From Chrysogorgia sp. JL179-B06 (taxonomy: Eukaryota > Cnidaria > Anthozoa > Scleralcyonacea > Chrysogorgiidae), in NCBI GenBank assembly GCA_035772405.1, contig JAYKKM010000153.1, forward strand, positions 671,001-735,000: a DNA stretch of 64,000 bases, read 5' to 3'. Position 1 is the stretch's first letter. Each line of letters begins with the position of its first letter. The notes beneath the pieces were generated by a model, which worked only from the letters and a program-made list of their open reading frames with translations, was not told where the DNA came from and ran no database searches. The position numbers were made by a program, and so were the translations under genes. This document shows positions 1 to 9,644 of the stretch, in pieces.

Positions 1-154
1 TCATCTTAGTACAGCAGCCAAATAGTGGTAAGGAACATGTTCATTTGAATACAAATTAACAATATATACTGTAGCTTAATAGAAACATAGCATAGCCAAC
101 AACATTCCTTCTCAAGACTACAACAACCTGGACAATCAACTTCACACATCTAAG

Positions 155-1257
155 CAGGGTTCGAGATTTGCGGTATCCTAGTATCCTGACGATACCAGTT
201 TTTAATTTTGGATACCAGATGTTGAAACCTTGGTATCCTACTTGGATACCAAGAAATTTGTGCTTAAACACTAATATTTACCACAATATATCTAAAACTC
301 TGGCTTAAGTATAAACTAACTTAACTAAGTCATGAATATAATACACAAGTCATATAATATAACATATTCATTTTGATATTTTCATTTAATTTCGAAACGA
401 TTGGCGAATTCTCGCTTTGGCGCACGAAGTCTGGAGACGAGTATTTCACATCCGGGATCAATGACGTACATTCGCTGAAATATTTATGACATCAGACATG
501 AATAAATAAATATAAAGATATGTTAAAAATTAAAATACTTGGTTAGAACATCGATGTCGATAACACCGTGGAAGCGGATACTGTGGCAGTGGAGTCAACG
601 ACAGCCAGTAAGAAAAAAACACAACAAAGACGAAAGTTCAATCCAGTCTGGCAAAAAGCATTTCCGTGGGTAAAATTGATCAACAATAAAATGTTTTGTA
701 GTGTTTGTATGAACAGTAAATACGCTGATAGTTTGAGTAAATTTGCGAAATTAGGCTGTACTATAAACTTTCACATCAAATCTCTACGCAAACATGGCCA
801 AAGTATTACGGACATAGTAAATGTGTTGCGAATGCCAAGGCTTGTTCTGCTCCGCCAGGAACAAATCCCGCCGAAAGAGCAATACAAGTACATATTACAT
901 GAAAAAGAGTTGAAAAGATGCGTGTAATGTTTCGAGTTTCACACTCTCTGGCAAAGAAAGGAACTACTTAACTCTGGAAGTTCAGAATCATTTTAAAGTC
1001 TAAATCTAATACACAATGTATTATGTATATTATGTAAATATTAAATTGCTGTAAAATAAAAGAAAGACTCTTGACTAATGACTTGTATTTGCATTGTGCA
1101 GTTCTAAGTTCATGACATCTGAATGATCTGATAATTGAAATTTAGGCATGTTTTTATACTAAAAAAATCAGGATACCAAATTTCCAGTTAGGATACCAAG
1201 TTTAGAATGCTAGTATCCTACTTGGATACCAACAAAAAATTCTAATCTCGAACCCTG
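155..1257. mobile_element. Non-autonomous hAT DNA transposon with perfect 8-bp target duplication
   Basis: The element begins CAGGGTTCGAGAT at 155 and ends with the inverse, ATCTCGAACCCTG, at 1257. It is flanked on both sides by the same 8 bp, catctaag (147-154 and 1258-1265). CAGGG-type termini and an 8-bp target duplication are hallmarks of the hAT superfamily. Subterminal regions repeat GGTATCC/GGATACC several times at each end (about 171-250 and 1171-1230), as expected for transposase binding sites. At 1.1 kb it is too short for a full transposase, and only the ORF fragment at 568-927 lies inside. The perfect target duplication suggests a fairly recent insertion. Confidence 0.9.
568..927 (+). 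pseudogene. BED/hAT-type zinc-finger fragment inside the hAT element
   Basis: This 119-codon ORF has no convincing start: it opens on GTG and the upstream frame is open back to a TAG at 544. A candidate splice acceptor (ttag) lies at 543-546. A lysine/arginine-rich start leads into a run with W28, F32 and W34, then C44-x2-C47, followed by H69-x6-H76. This C-C-H-H layout with aromatic residues just before it fits the BED-like DNA-binding finger at the N terminus of hAT transposases and of domesticated ZBED/ZMYM-type proteins. No catalytic RNaseH-like region or dimerisation domain follows; the frame stops at 925-927. It is probably the remnant N-terminal exon of the transposase that once mobilised this family. 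Residual DNA-binding function cannot be excluded. Confidence 0.55.
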
Positions 1258-1265
1258 CATCTAAG

Positions 1266-1622
1266 GAAGTTTAATGAACTTGATAGTGACATGAGACATA
1301 GAAATGAGGAAAATTGGCAGAAGCATTATTGTGAGCTTCTGCAAAAATACCCTTTATTGGATCTTCTTTTGTCAAATGTTTGAGTGCATTATTTGACAAA
1401 TACATAGCAAATGCATTTCCTTTGTGATGAAATAATTATAATAATAATAATAATAACATGCAGCTATAATTTGACTGGTTAATACTTGGTCATTGAGCTA
1501 GTTAATAAAAACATTGCTGCTATCAATCAAGGACCTGCCTATAAATGCACCTTTATTGTGCTGCTGCTCAACCAAATGGATGTAAGGAATATATAATAGA
1601 GAGCATTCAGGTAAATATGACA
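1266..1622. other. No gene seen; short TAA microsatellite
   Basis: AT-rich sequence without a credible ORF. A short (TAA)n run lies at about 1435-1457. Nothing else is recognisable. Confidence 0.5.
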
Positions 1623-1624
1623 TA

Positions 1625-1758
1625 GACCTCTTTCATAATGGCACCCAAATTAAATATTATTTTATATTCATTTAAATTAGCCTTTAAGACCTTGTTCGTG
1701 TGTCTGTAACATACAGTATAAAAGAATATTTAGAATGACCGACATTATGAAAGAGGTC
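1625..1758. mobile_element. MITE with TA target duplication, copy 1
   Basis: The inverted ends are GACCTCTTTCATAATG at 1625 and CATTATGAAAGAGGTC ending at 1758. Both are flanked by TA. The 134-bp length, terminal inversion and TA dinucleotide fit a Tc1/mariner-type MITE. A second copy with the same ends lies at 27469-27636. Confidence 0.75.
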
Positions 1759-1760
1759 TA

Positions 1761-2198
1761 CAGTGCAATAGAACAGGCATTAGACAGACAATTGCCATCT
1801 CCCGCAGTTCTAGAGGTGGTTTAAAGAGATTGATATACCTGTAAGCACATTAGGCCCAATTCTGGTCAACTTGTATTAATTTATAGCAATGGAATAGTGA
1901 ACACACAAGGCCGGTCTGAGGTCTGGCTGGCCTCGTGTAAACAATACACCCAACATTAATAATTATTGCTAGAACTATCAGTTTATACAAACTGAAAAGG
2001 TAATTTTAACGAACTGTAGTAAGGTCTATTACTAAACAAAACTTGCTTTTGGACTATTAAACAAAGACCATTCATTTCTGACATTAATAATATATTATTA
2101 TATTAAAGACATATATTCTCCAATCTGGCAAGCCACAAATTACGAACAGATGAAAACATATTCAATATAAACTAATTATTAATTAAACGTAATATGTA
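1761..2198. other. No gene or repeat recognised
   Basis: AT-rich non-coding sequence. No ORF, tandem repeat or inverted repeat was recognised by eye. Confidence 0.4.
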
Positions 2199-2244
2199 TT
2201 ATTCATGAGCCGGCAGGCTTACATTGTCTGTACCTTTTTGTCCT

Positions 2245-2427
2245 TTATACTGGGTCGTGATTTGAAGACCGGCGGACAATTTCCTGGCTGTGTCGAAACT
2301 GCAACTTCGAAAAGTAATAAGTACGATAATCGACGTCCTTCTTGTTAAATTTACTTGTGAGAAGTTGTTCGCAATGGTGTACAATAACATCCATCTTCAA
2401 CAGTTGTTGTAAAACGTTGGAAGCCAT
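2245..2427 (-). CDS. Candidate first coding exon, 60 codons, unknown product
   Basis: On the minus strand an ATG in good context (cacaATGG, codon at 2425-2427) opens a 60-codon frame ending in TAA at 2245-2247. The peptide is moderately polar and rich in Leu, Val, Lys and His, with no recognisable motif. Possible splice donors lie near the end (a GTATAA overlapping the stop and a better AAAAG|GTACAG at about 2232). The frame could therefore be a first exon rather than a complete small protein. The sequence just upstream (2430-2900) is the most CpG- and GC-rich part of this neighbourhood, which would suit a promoter. No downstream exon was identified, so this stays a weak prediction. Confidence 0.22.
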   Translation of the reverse strand: MASNVLQQLLKMDVIVHHCEQLLTSKFNKKDVDYRTYYFSKLQFRHSQEIVRRSSNHDPV

Positions 2428-2479
2428 TGTGATTGAACAAAGGCTGAAAATGGACGAACGTTGGTAGCAAACCATATCA

Positions 2480-3020
2480 CATCATCGGAAAGTTAATAGC
2501 GATTGCTTGCTATTGCGACATCTGTTGCAAACTGTTGCAAAATCCGGTGTTGTGATTGGTTTGCAACACAAAACGCGTCGTGCAACCAGTGAACTCAATA
2601 TATATGCAACATGCTATATTTAGCGCAACTGTTGCAGTCGGCAATCGTCGACGCGCCTTTAGCGCGATGCTAGAATGGCTAGAGTAAAAACCTAGCCTGC
2701 GTGCAGGCTTGGACTCGAAGCTGGAGGGTCCACAGGCGTTTTTTAGGCGAGAAGGGCGCGGGCGGTTGGGGCGAACAAGCATTTCAGGCTATGGAATCGC
2801 GGGTTTGGGCGCGCCACCAATGATCCGGTAAGGGTCTGGTAACTAAAGTATGATACATCCTGATTCGCGCCGCAAATGAGGCCACGCAGTTTTGAAAAAC
2901 GTGAGTCCGTGACTGTGAATTGGTATTGCATTTAAATTTCTAATTTAATTACAATTTCCTCTGCAAATTCTGACTGTTGCAAGTGCAACAGTTGCAACAC
3001 CCTAGATCCGCCCCTGACAA
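2480..3020. repeat. GC-richer block with repeated GTTGCAA motifs; possible hAT-like right end
   Basis: The motif GTTGCA/TGCAAC recurs around 2520-2640 and again at 2970-3000, bracketing a CpG-rich core. The right side reads GCAACACCCTAGATCCGCCC then CTGA; its reverse complement starts TCAGGGGCGGATCTAGGG, which resembles hAT-type termini. No matching left terminus or target duplication was found, so element limits are uncertain. ORFs on the minus strand here have no recognisable domain. Confidence 0.3.
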
Positions 3021-3026
3021 GTAAAT

Positions 3027-3310
3027 AGACAATATTATTCGGAGATGTCGTTATTTCTTTAAGATCCATTATTATTCTTTCACTTTAAGTTCTTTCAAAA
3101 CAAATCATGAAAACGTCTTAACCATACACCTTATCCATACTTCTATCCATATTTCTCCTTCCTTCTTCCTCCTTCTCCCAGCTCCTTCCATCCCTCCTTC
3201 CATCCCTTACCCAAAACTTAATTAACATGTACCATATAATACCACAGCTAGTTTACACCAATAATATAGAAATATAATGTAAGAGAGAAATGTTTAAATT
3301 CTCTATTATA
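3027..3310. repeat. Dispersed block D, copy 1
   Basis: The stretch starting near aatattattcggagatgtcg, through a pyrimidine-rich CTTCC tract, to the AGAGAAATGTTTAAATTCTC segment recurs almost identically at about 8545-8830 and 21495-21785. In the other two copies the 72-nt transmembrane-type exon homologue lies beside it; here that neighbour is missing. The three copies define the edge of the duplications that shaped this region. Confidence 0.8.
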
Positions 3311-3369
3311 CTTCTTTATTCTTACGATATTGACGATACATGGATGATCGTCAAGCTCATATCCTCAGA

Positions 3370-3441
3370 ATCCCAGACAGGAATCGAACCTGTAACCTTC
3401 TGAATGCGGGTGAGACGCTCTAACCATTGAGCTACCGAGAC
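3370..3441 (-). mobile_element. tRNA-derived SINE head, minus strand
   Basis: The reverse complement begins GTCTCGGTAGCTCAATGG and contains an A box (GGTAGCTCAATGGTTAGAGC) and a B box (GGTTCGATTCC). A cloverleaf can be drawn: the 7-bp acceptor stem uses several G-U pairs, the D stem is GCTC/GAGC and the T stem is ACAGG/CCTGT, but the anticodon stem has a mismatch. The anticodon loop lacks the usual U33. The many copies in the window attached to the same downstream body show a SINE rather than a working tRNA gene. Confidence 0.7.
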
Positions 3442-3444
3442 TCA

Positions 3445-3900
3445 GATGGAGAGCGAAGGTTACAATGATGTACTGGTTCAATTGATATATGTACTGCCTA
3501 TGTGGCAGACTGGCAGTCACTATATATCGGTAATGTTTGGATGTGTTAATATACACATTGCTGTAGTGAATGATACATGGACGATCGTCATTACAGCACT
3601 CTACTTTTTTACTACTTTCAGATGGTCAGATCTAAAATTTGGATGTTTAACTAATTGTTCTTTTATTTTGTGCATTAAAAACAAAAATCTTCTTTCTTTC
3701 TATAACTTTGTATCAGTACACAGGACCACGAATGTTTGATTGTCACTTCTGCTGCCGCCATTTTGACAGCAACTTCCATTCCCTGGTGCAGCAACTTGGC
3801 CTCAAAGTTCTTATTTCTTTGTTTAACCAATAAAACTAAGCAGCTTTTTAACGTGCCACCTGTTAAAGCCATTTACTGACTTTAGTGCATAAATTAATAA
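3445..3900. other. SINE body and unique spacer shared with 8960-9400; no gene
   Basis: The segment carries part of the SINE body (gtactgcctatg, then cagtcactatatatcggtaa), followed by about 330 bp of non-coding sequence. That sequence is repeated with few changes at 8960-9400. ORFs in it have no recognisable domain. Confidence 0.6.
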
Positions 3901-3904
3901 TAAT

Positions 3905-4135
3905 ATAAACAATCGATACATGGACGATTGTCAAGCTCGTATCCTCAGAAAAATGTCCCGGATTCCCGGACAGGAATCGAACCTGTAACCTTCTGAGTAC
4001 CAGTCAGACGCTCTAACCATTGAGCCACCGAGACTCAGATGGAGAGCGAGTGTTGATGGCTCAATCGTTGGGGCGTCTTACCGGCAATCAGAAGGTTACA
4101 GGTTCGATTCATGCCCGGGATCATTTTTCTGAGGA
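3905..4135. mobile_element. Head-to-head pair of tRNA-derived SINEs
   Basis: A minus-strand tRNA-like head (about 3962-4034) and a plus-strand head (about 4050-4120) meet at the shared cagatggagagcga segment, so the two promoters diverge. Each has an A box (GGCTCAAT-type) and a B box (GGTTACAGGTTCGATTC). The plus copy runs straight into the 81-bp repeats. The same arrangement is at 9420-9640. Confidence 0.75.
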
Positions 4136-4137
4136 TA

Positions 4138-4536
4138 CGAGCTTGACGATCGTCCATGTATCGTCTGTCTACTCCAAGCTCTCCCACATTCACTACAGTA
4201 GTGTATATATTAACACACCAAGCATTATGATCATCCATGTATCGTCTGTCTACTCCAAGCTCTCCCACATTCACTACAGCAGTGTATATATTAACACACC
4301 AAGCATTACGATCATCCATGTATCATCTGTCTACTCCAAGCTCTCCCACATTCACTACAGCAGTGTATATATTAACACACCAAGCATTACGATCATCCAT
4401 GTATCGTCTGTCTACTCCAAGCTCTCCCACATTCACTACAGTAGTGTATATATTAACACAACAAGCATTATGATCATCCATGTATCGTCTGTCTACTCCA
4501 AGCTCTTCCACATTCACCACAGCAATGTATTTATTA
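4138..4536. repeat. 81-bp minisatellite, short array (about 5 units)
   Basis: About five units of 81 bp, each containing catgtatcgtctgtctactc and gtgtatatattaacacac. The unit is the body of the tRNA-SINE downstream of its B box; compare the dispersed single copies at 17855, 33820 and 45320. Because 81 is divisible by three, spurious ORFs are open on both strands. Confidence 0.92.
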
Positions 4537-5118
4537 ACACAATATAAACAATGTTTATAAGGTAAAAGAAAATGAGTTCACTGCTAGAAATAATTTGACC
4601 TGTCATGCTGACCAGCCATGACTGATTTCTGGTGATCATAACCGCAGACTGCCAGACCCCCACCCCCCCCCCCCGTTATTTCGAGCACTGATATTTTGTC
4701 ACAGAACTTTGAAGATTATCAAAGAAAGATTATTTTTGGGATCTAATTCATAAATGATCTGATGGGAGTCACATACAGTTGATGGTAAAATAATTAGTGG
4801 GTGACAAAGTCATGTATTCATAGTAATACATGGAATAATTAGTGGGTGACAAAGTCATGTATTCATATTAATACATGGATGATCGTCAAGCTCAAATCCT
4901 CAGAAAATATTTCTGACTCCCAGACAGCAGTCAAAACATGTAATCTTCTGATTGCCCGTGCGATGCTCTAACCATTGAGCTACCATGACAATGGAGAGTG
5001 AAGGTTACAATGAGGGCTGAGGATTTGACCTTGATGACTGTCCATGAATTGTCTGTCTACCCCAAGCTCCCACATTCGCCACATCAGTGTACTGTATTAT
5101 ATATTTATTTCATGATTG
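4537..5118. repeat. 3' flank of the SINE block, copy 1 (poly-C tract, degenerate SINE)
   Basis: This flank runs from aatataaacaatgtttata through a C-rich tract (4658-4674) to a degenerate minus-strand tRNA-like element (about 4915-4985). It matches 16702-17238 closely. The stretch gtgggtgacaaagtcatgta is tandemly duplicated here (4798 and 4842) but single in the other copy. Confidence 0.8.
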
Positions 5119-7340
5119 AGTCGGTTTTCTTTGATGTACCGCGGGCTTTTTTAATGGGGATTTATGCAATAAAAATAATTAATTTATGCAAAGTAAGTGT
5201 GCTGCCGGTCTTGTGGTCCCTTGGGACCCTATAGGTATTCAGGGTGTGTGCATTGAATGCCTTACGTCAATGCAAAACTCGTGGCATCTGACGGTCCTCC
5301 ACTTAAGGGCTTATTCGTGCGCTGTTCATCGTACACGATACTTCGTTGACTTCGCTGCTCCAAGATATACACCGTTTCCTGTGTTCAAACGGTTTCTGTC
5401 CAAGCCTACAAGCGTTAGATGCTGCTGCAAAGCCTTTCACAACTTATTCGGTGCAGATATATTGCGAAATCCTGCCTTGAGTCGAGAAAATTCCCGTTCG
5501 TTCGTTGGTCGTGGTTCACTTGGCCGATCTTAGCCCATATGGTTTTCAACTTAACCTCTTCAATTTAGACCCGCATCAGCCGGTCTTGTGGTTTGTACCT
5601 GGTCATTCAGGGTGTATTATGTTGTAAACCGTGTGCTCTTATCAGTTGTGTTGCGAAGCGCCATTTACGCTGCTTTATTGCCGTCTGTACTAAGCCAGCT
5701 TGTACCTATATCGGGTACATTATTATTAAATTTAATGCTTACATTGCTTAATGTCCGTTGCTCTCTGTAGGATAGTTGTTTTCACGGAGAATTTGGTTTG
5801 TTCGTATACATTGCTTGGTGCTTGCTCAGTTTTATTGCGAAGCGCTGTTTACGCTGCTTTATTGCCGTCTGTCAGTATATCTGGTTAAATTTATTGCTTG
5901 CTTGCATTGCTTGCTTTGCTATCCGTTGCTCTCTGCAGGATAGTTCTTTCACGGAGAACTTGGTTTGTTCGTACAATTGCTTGGTGCTCGCTGTCAATTT
6001 ACCGCTTATCTCGGCACCTATAGAAATAGTTTAATGCGCCCTTGATAGACGTGCCTCCGCTATTCATCTTTCAGTTGCGAAGCGCTGTTTACGCTGCTTT
6101 ATTGCCGTCTGTTCTAAGCCAGCTTGTTTACCTATATCTAGTTAAATTTCTTGGTTGCTTTGCTTATCCGTTGCTCTCTGCAGGATAGTTATTTCACGGA
6201 GACCTTTGTTTGTTTGTACATTGCTTTGTGCTCGCTGTCAATTTGCCGCTTATCATAAGTGCCCTCGACATTCATCTTATCAGTTTGTTGCGAAGCGCCG
6301 TTTACGCTGCTTTATTGCCGTCTCTATACTAAGCAGCCCGCTTGTTTACTTATATCTGGTTAAATTGATTGATTGCATTGATTGCATGTCCGTTGCTCTC
6401 TGCAGGATAGTTTGACTGCTTGGTGCTCACTGCCATTTTACCGCTTATCTATAAGTGCTCGCGCCATTCATCGCACCTGGCACGTTTTGCGTAGGATGTA
6501 CTCCGCACTCCTTACTATAATTTCGAACTGTTAAATATTTTCCTGTTATAGATCGCTTGTTTTCCTTACCTCGTATGATTGGTTGTTGTCTCATCGGTTC
6601 ATGGGCCCCGGGTTCTAGGGTTTTCTTCGGCTCACTCCCCCCCTGATATCCTAGTTTTTACCCGGTTATGCCTTGTGTGCGAGTTCGTATAGACCGTCGT
6701 GGGGGTCTTCCCTCCCAGGAGTTTTGCTTTGTGCTATTACTTCGTTCTGCAATGTATTATTGTTTACGCTGACCATGGCGTCAACGACTCACCCCTCGCG
6801 CGCGGTTCTTATTCTAAGCTGGCCACAGCCCCATGAGTGCTCTCTGTTTGTACTGGTAATGACTTACCCCTGGTGTACTTAAACTTACAATCACTTTCAT
6901 ACGAACACACCTTCGTTGTCCGCCATGCATGCAAGTATCCGATTTCCCCACAATAGTCAGGTTGAAACAAATCTTTCCTCGTCATTAGAATATGAGTGCG
7001 ATCTTTAACGCACATATATGTCTCTGGGGTTAATGCCACTGCAGGGGTTAGTATTAACGCGGATGTACAATAATACTTGTTGTGTATGAAGCCTTGAGAA
7101 CAAGGACAAGCATGCACCGATTAAACAGGCACAAACCAAAACAATGCCTGATTTATTCGGGAAATTTTCGCAGAGACTGGCATGGCTGACAATTCACAGT
7201 AGCCGCAGCACCAACATATTCATATTAAACTAAACAGAAAGCTGATTAGAAAATGGTCAAACGCACTTGACAAATCAGCGTTGTCATTGAGAATTACAGT
7301 ACTTTATATCTCCTAGTTATTGATTAGTATTCCTAAAGTA
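5119..7340. repeat. Unassigned 2.2-kb segment with four diverged ~200-bp repeats
   Basis: Homology between the two SINE blocks stops at 5118. A segment of higher GC follows. The phrase gcgaagcgc...tttacgctgctttattgcc recurs at about 5654, 5838, 6078 and 6292, each followed by cctatatctggtt-like and tccgttgctctctgcaggat sequence, giving four units spaced 185-240 bp. Beyond 6480 it is single-copy in this window. Small ORFs have no domain. It could be a retroelement leader or other transposon interior, but no protein-coding evidence supports that. Confidence 0.5.
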
Positions 7341-7870
7341 AGTCATTACTAATTCCTTATTTAGTATTCCTTATTTAGTATTCCATATTTAGGGAGGGTT
7401 CAGAATCTATCTAGAGGGGTCCTATGGTGATTTTGAGGGGGGCGGCGTGATTTTTCAACAGTAGGTTGAGGTGCAAGGTGGGTCATCAAAAAGTTTGTTA
7501 GCAAAAAATGTTTTTATATTATCAGTTTATACTATATGTGACTCATTACAGTAATCAATCTACAAACTATGAAAGTTATTTAAACTGTTGTCATTCCAAA
7601 ACTGTTCTTGTTGATACACCCTCTGGCGTTTTCTTGCAAAAGTTTTGACCAACGACATGGTGATGAGCTGACTGTAGCAGCATGTTGTGAAATGCTGCCG
7701 TCTCTTTCAGACATTAAACACAAAACTTGTCGAATTCTGGTTCTTGTTCAATCACTCTCAGTAACGCTTGTGCCATCACTCTCAATGTAAAATACTGAGA
7801 TGCAAAATATACTTGCTTCAGCATTTCAGATTGAAAACTTGTGATTTATGAGATTTAGCTTCCTTCACAT
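7341..7870. other. No gene seen
   Basis: A short repeat of attccttatttagt occurs at 7346-7390. The rest is AT-rich with no recognisable feature. Confidence 0.4.
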
Positions 7871-7879
7871 TACAGTAGA

Positions 7880-8560
7880 TAGAAATCTTTTTGTCATCGT
7901 GGCTTTCTATCTGATGGTCAGGACATTAAATTCCCTACATCACACACGTTCATTCTCCAACCCTTACTAAGAACAACTCACATATCTAAAGCTGCAATCG
8001 CCAAGACTAATAAAGACAAGGCCATGATAATACACCAATGTATTCTCTGTACATTGTAATTGTAAATTTCTAAAGGAAAAGAAAATTATGTATTCATCTC
8101 AAAGCAATAAGAAAGTTAAAACAGTTCAGAATACCTTACACATCTAAAGCTACAATCACAAAGACTAATATAAAGACAAGGCTATATGATAATACACAAC
8201 GTGAATGACTCGAAAACAGTTGAGTATAACTTACATACATACCTAAAGCTACAATACCAAAAGTGGCCACGATATGACGATAGTACACCAATGTGAATCA
8301 CTTGAACGCTCTAAGAGAAAAGTAAGTAGCCAACGGAGTCATGTCTTTGTTAATAAAGCAATAACTATAAGTTAACAGAATTGAGAGTACCTTGTCTTGT
8401 ATTGCTTGTTTGGTTGAATTCCTCACTCCATTATGTAAGAGTAGAAGAATAGTTGAACTAAAACTGCAATCACCAGGAATAATAAGAACAAACTCGAACT
8501 GAAATAGTGACATGACGATCTCCAATGTTCTAAAATACAAGTAAATAAACAATATTATTC
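7880..8560 (-). repeat. Exon-like tandem units, short copy (about 4 units)
   Basis: This is a diverged copy of the 3' end of the array at 19265-21500. On the minus strand it reads a long terminal unit (8423-8529), then units at about 8241-8300, 8137-8200 and 7985-8080. Each ends GCTTTAG followed by GTATGT-like donor sequence (one has GATGTG). A shared tail (tcgtggctttctat at 7900) follows. The larger array has about 14 units, so copy number differs strongly between the duplicates. No PNP exon accompanies this copy, so it is probably a non-functional duplicate of the gene's 3' end. Confidence 0.7.
8423..8529 (-). pseudogene. Duplicate of the transmembrane terminal exon
   Basis: The 107-nt unit is preceded by tattttag on the minus strand and, read in phase 1, is open to TGA at 8423-8425. 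It has the same length and frame as the proposed terminal exon at 21370-21476 and encodes the same hydrophobic helix with a few substitutions. It has no upstream PNP exon nearby, so it is called a duplicated exon remnant. It could still be used if the transcript of the main gene reached this far. Confidence 0.45.
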
Positions 8561-8860
8561 GGAGATGTCGTTATTTCTTTAAGATCCATTATTATTTTTT
8601 CACTTTCAGTTCTTTCAAAACCAATCATGAAAACGTCTTAACCATACACCTTATCTACTTCTATCCATACTTCTCCTTCCTTCTTCCTCCTTCTCCCAGC
8701 TCCTTCCATCCCTCCTTCCATCCCTTATACCCAAAACTTAATTAACATGTACCATAATACCACAGCTCACACCAATAATATAGAAATATAATGTAAGAGA
8801 GAAATGTTTAAATTCTCTATTATACTTCTTTATTGTTATGATATTGACGATACATGGATG
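8545..8860. repeat. Dispersed block D, copy 2
   Basis: This copy matches 3027-3310 and 21495-21785. It contains the same pyrimidine-rich tract followed by agaaatataatgtaagagag. Here it links the exon-like repeat units to the SINE block. Confidence 0.8.
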
Positions 8861-8883
8861 ATCGTCAAGCTCATGTCCTCAGA

Positions 8884-9640
8884 ATCCCAGACAGGAATCG
8901 AACCTGTAACCTTCTGAATGCCGGTGAGACGCTCTAACCATTGAGCTACCAAGACTCAGATGGAGAGCGAAGGTTACAATGATGTACTGGTTCGATTGAT
9001 ATATGTACTGCCTATGCGGCAGTCACTATATATCGGTAATGTTTGGGTGTGTTAATATACACATTGCTGTAGTGAATGATACATCGACGATCGTCATTAC
9101 AGCACTCTACTTTTTTGCTACTTTCAGATGGTCAGATCTAAAATTTGGATGGTTAACTAATTTTTCTTTTATTTTGTGCATTAAAAACAAAAATCTTCTT
9201 TCCTTCTATAACTTTGTATCAGTACACAGGACCACGAATGTTCGATTGTCACTTCTGCTGCCGCCATTTTGACAGCAACTTTCATCCCTGGTGCAGCAAC
9301 TTGGCCTCAAAGTTCTTATTTCTTTGTTTAACCAATAAAACTAAGCAGCTTTTTAACGTGCCACCTGTTAAAGTCATTTACTGACTTTAGTGCATAAATT
9401 AATAATAATATAAACAATCGATACATGGACGATTGTCAAGCTCGTATCCTCAGAAAAATGTCCCGGATTCCCGGACAGGAATCGAACCTGTAACCTTCTG
9501 ATTACCAGTGAGACGCTCTAACCATTGAGTCACCAAGACTCAGATGGAGAGCGAATGTTGATGGCTCAATGGTTGGCGCGTCTTACCGGCAATCAGAAGG
9601 TTACAGGTTCGATTCATGCCCCGGATCATTTTTCTGAGGA
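8884..9640. mobile_element. SINE block copy 2: minus, minus and plus tRNA-like heads
   Basis: Three tRNA-derived heads are present: minus at about 8884-8955, minus at about 9466-9540 and plus at about 9556-9628. The last two are head-to-head. The stretch between (8960-9400) is the same non-coding spacer as at 3445-3900. The plus head leads directly into the expanded 81-bp array. The block is a near-identical duplicate of 3300-4135. Confidence 0.8.
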
Positions 9641-9644
9641 CACG

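Noticed and set aside
3370..3441. Functional tRNA gene (anticodon guess)
   Set aside because: The anticodon stem has a mismatch, position 33 is not U, and the same head is attached to one SINE body at many sites.
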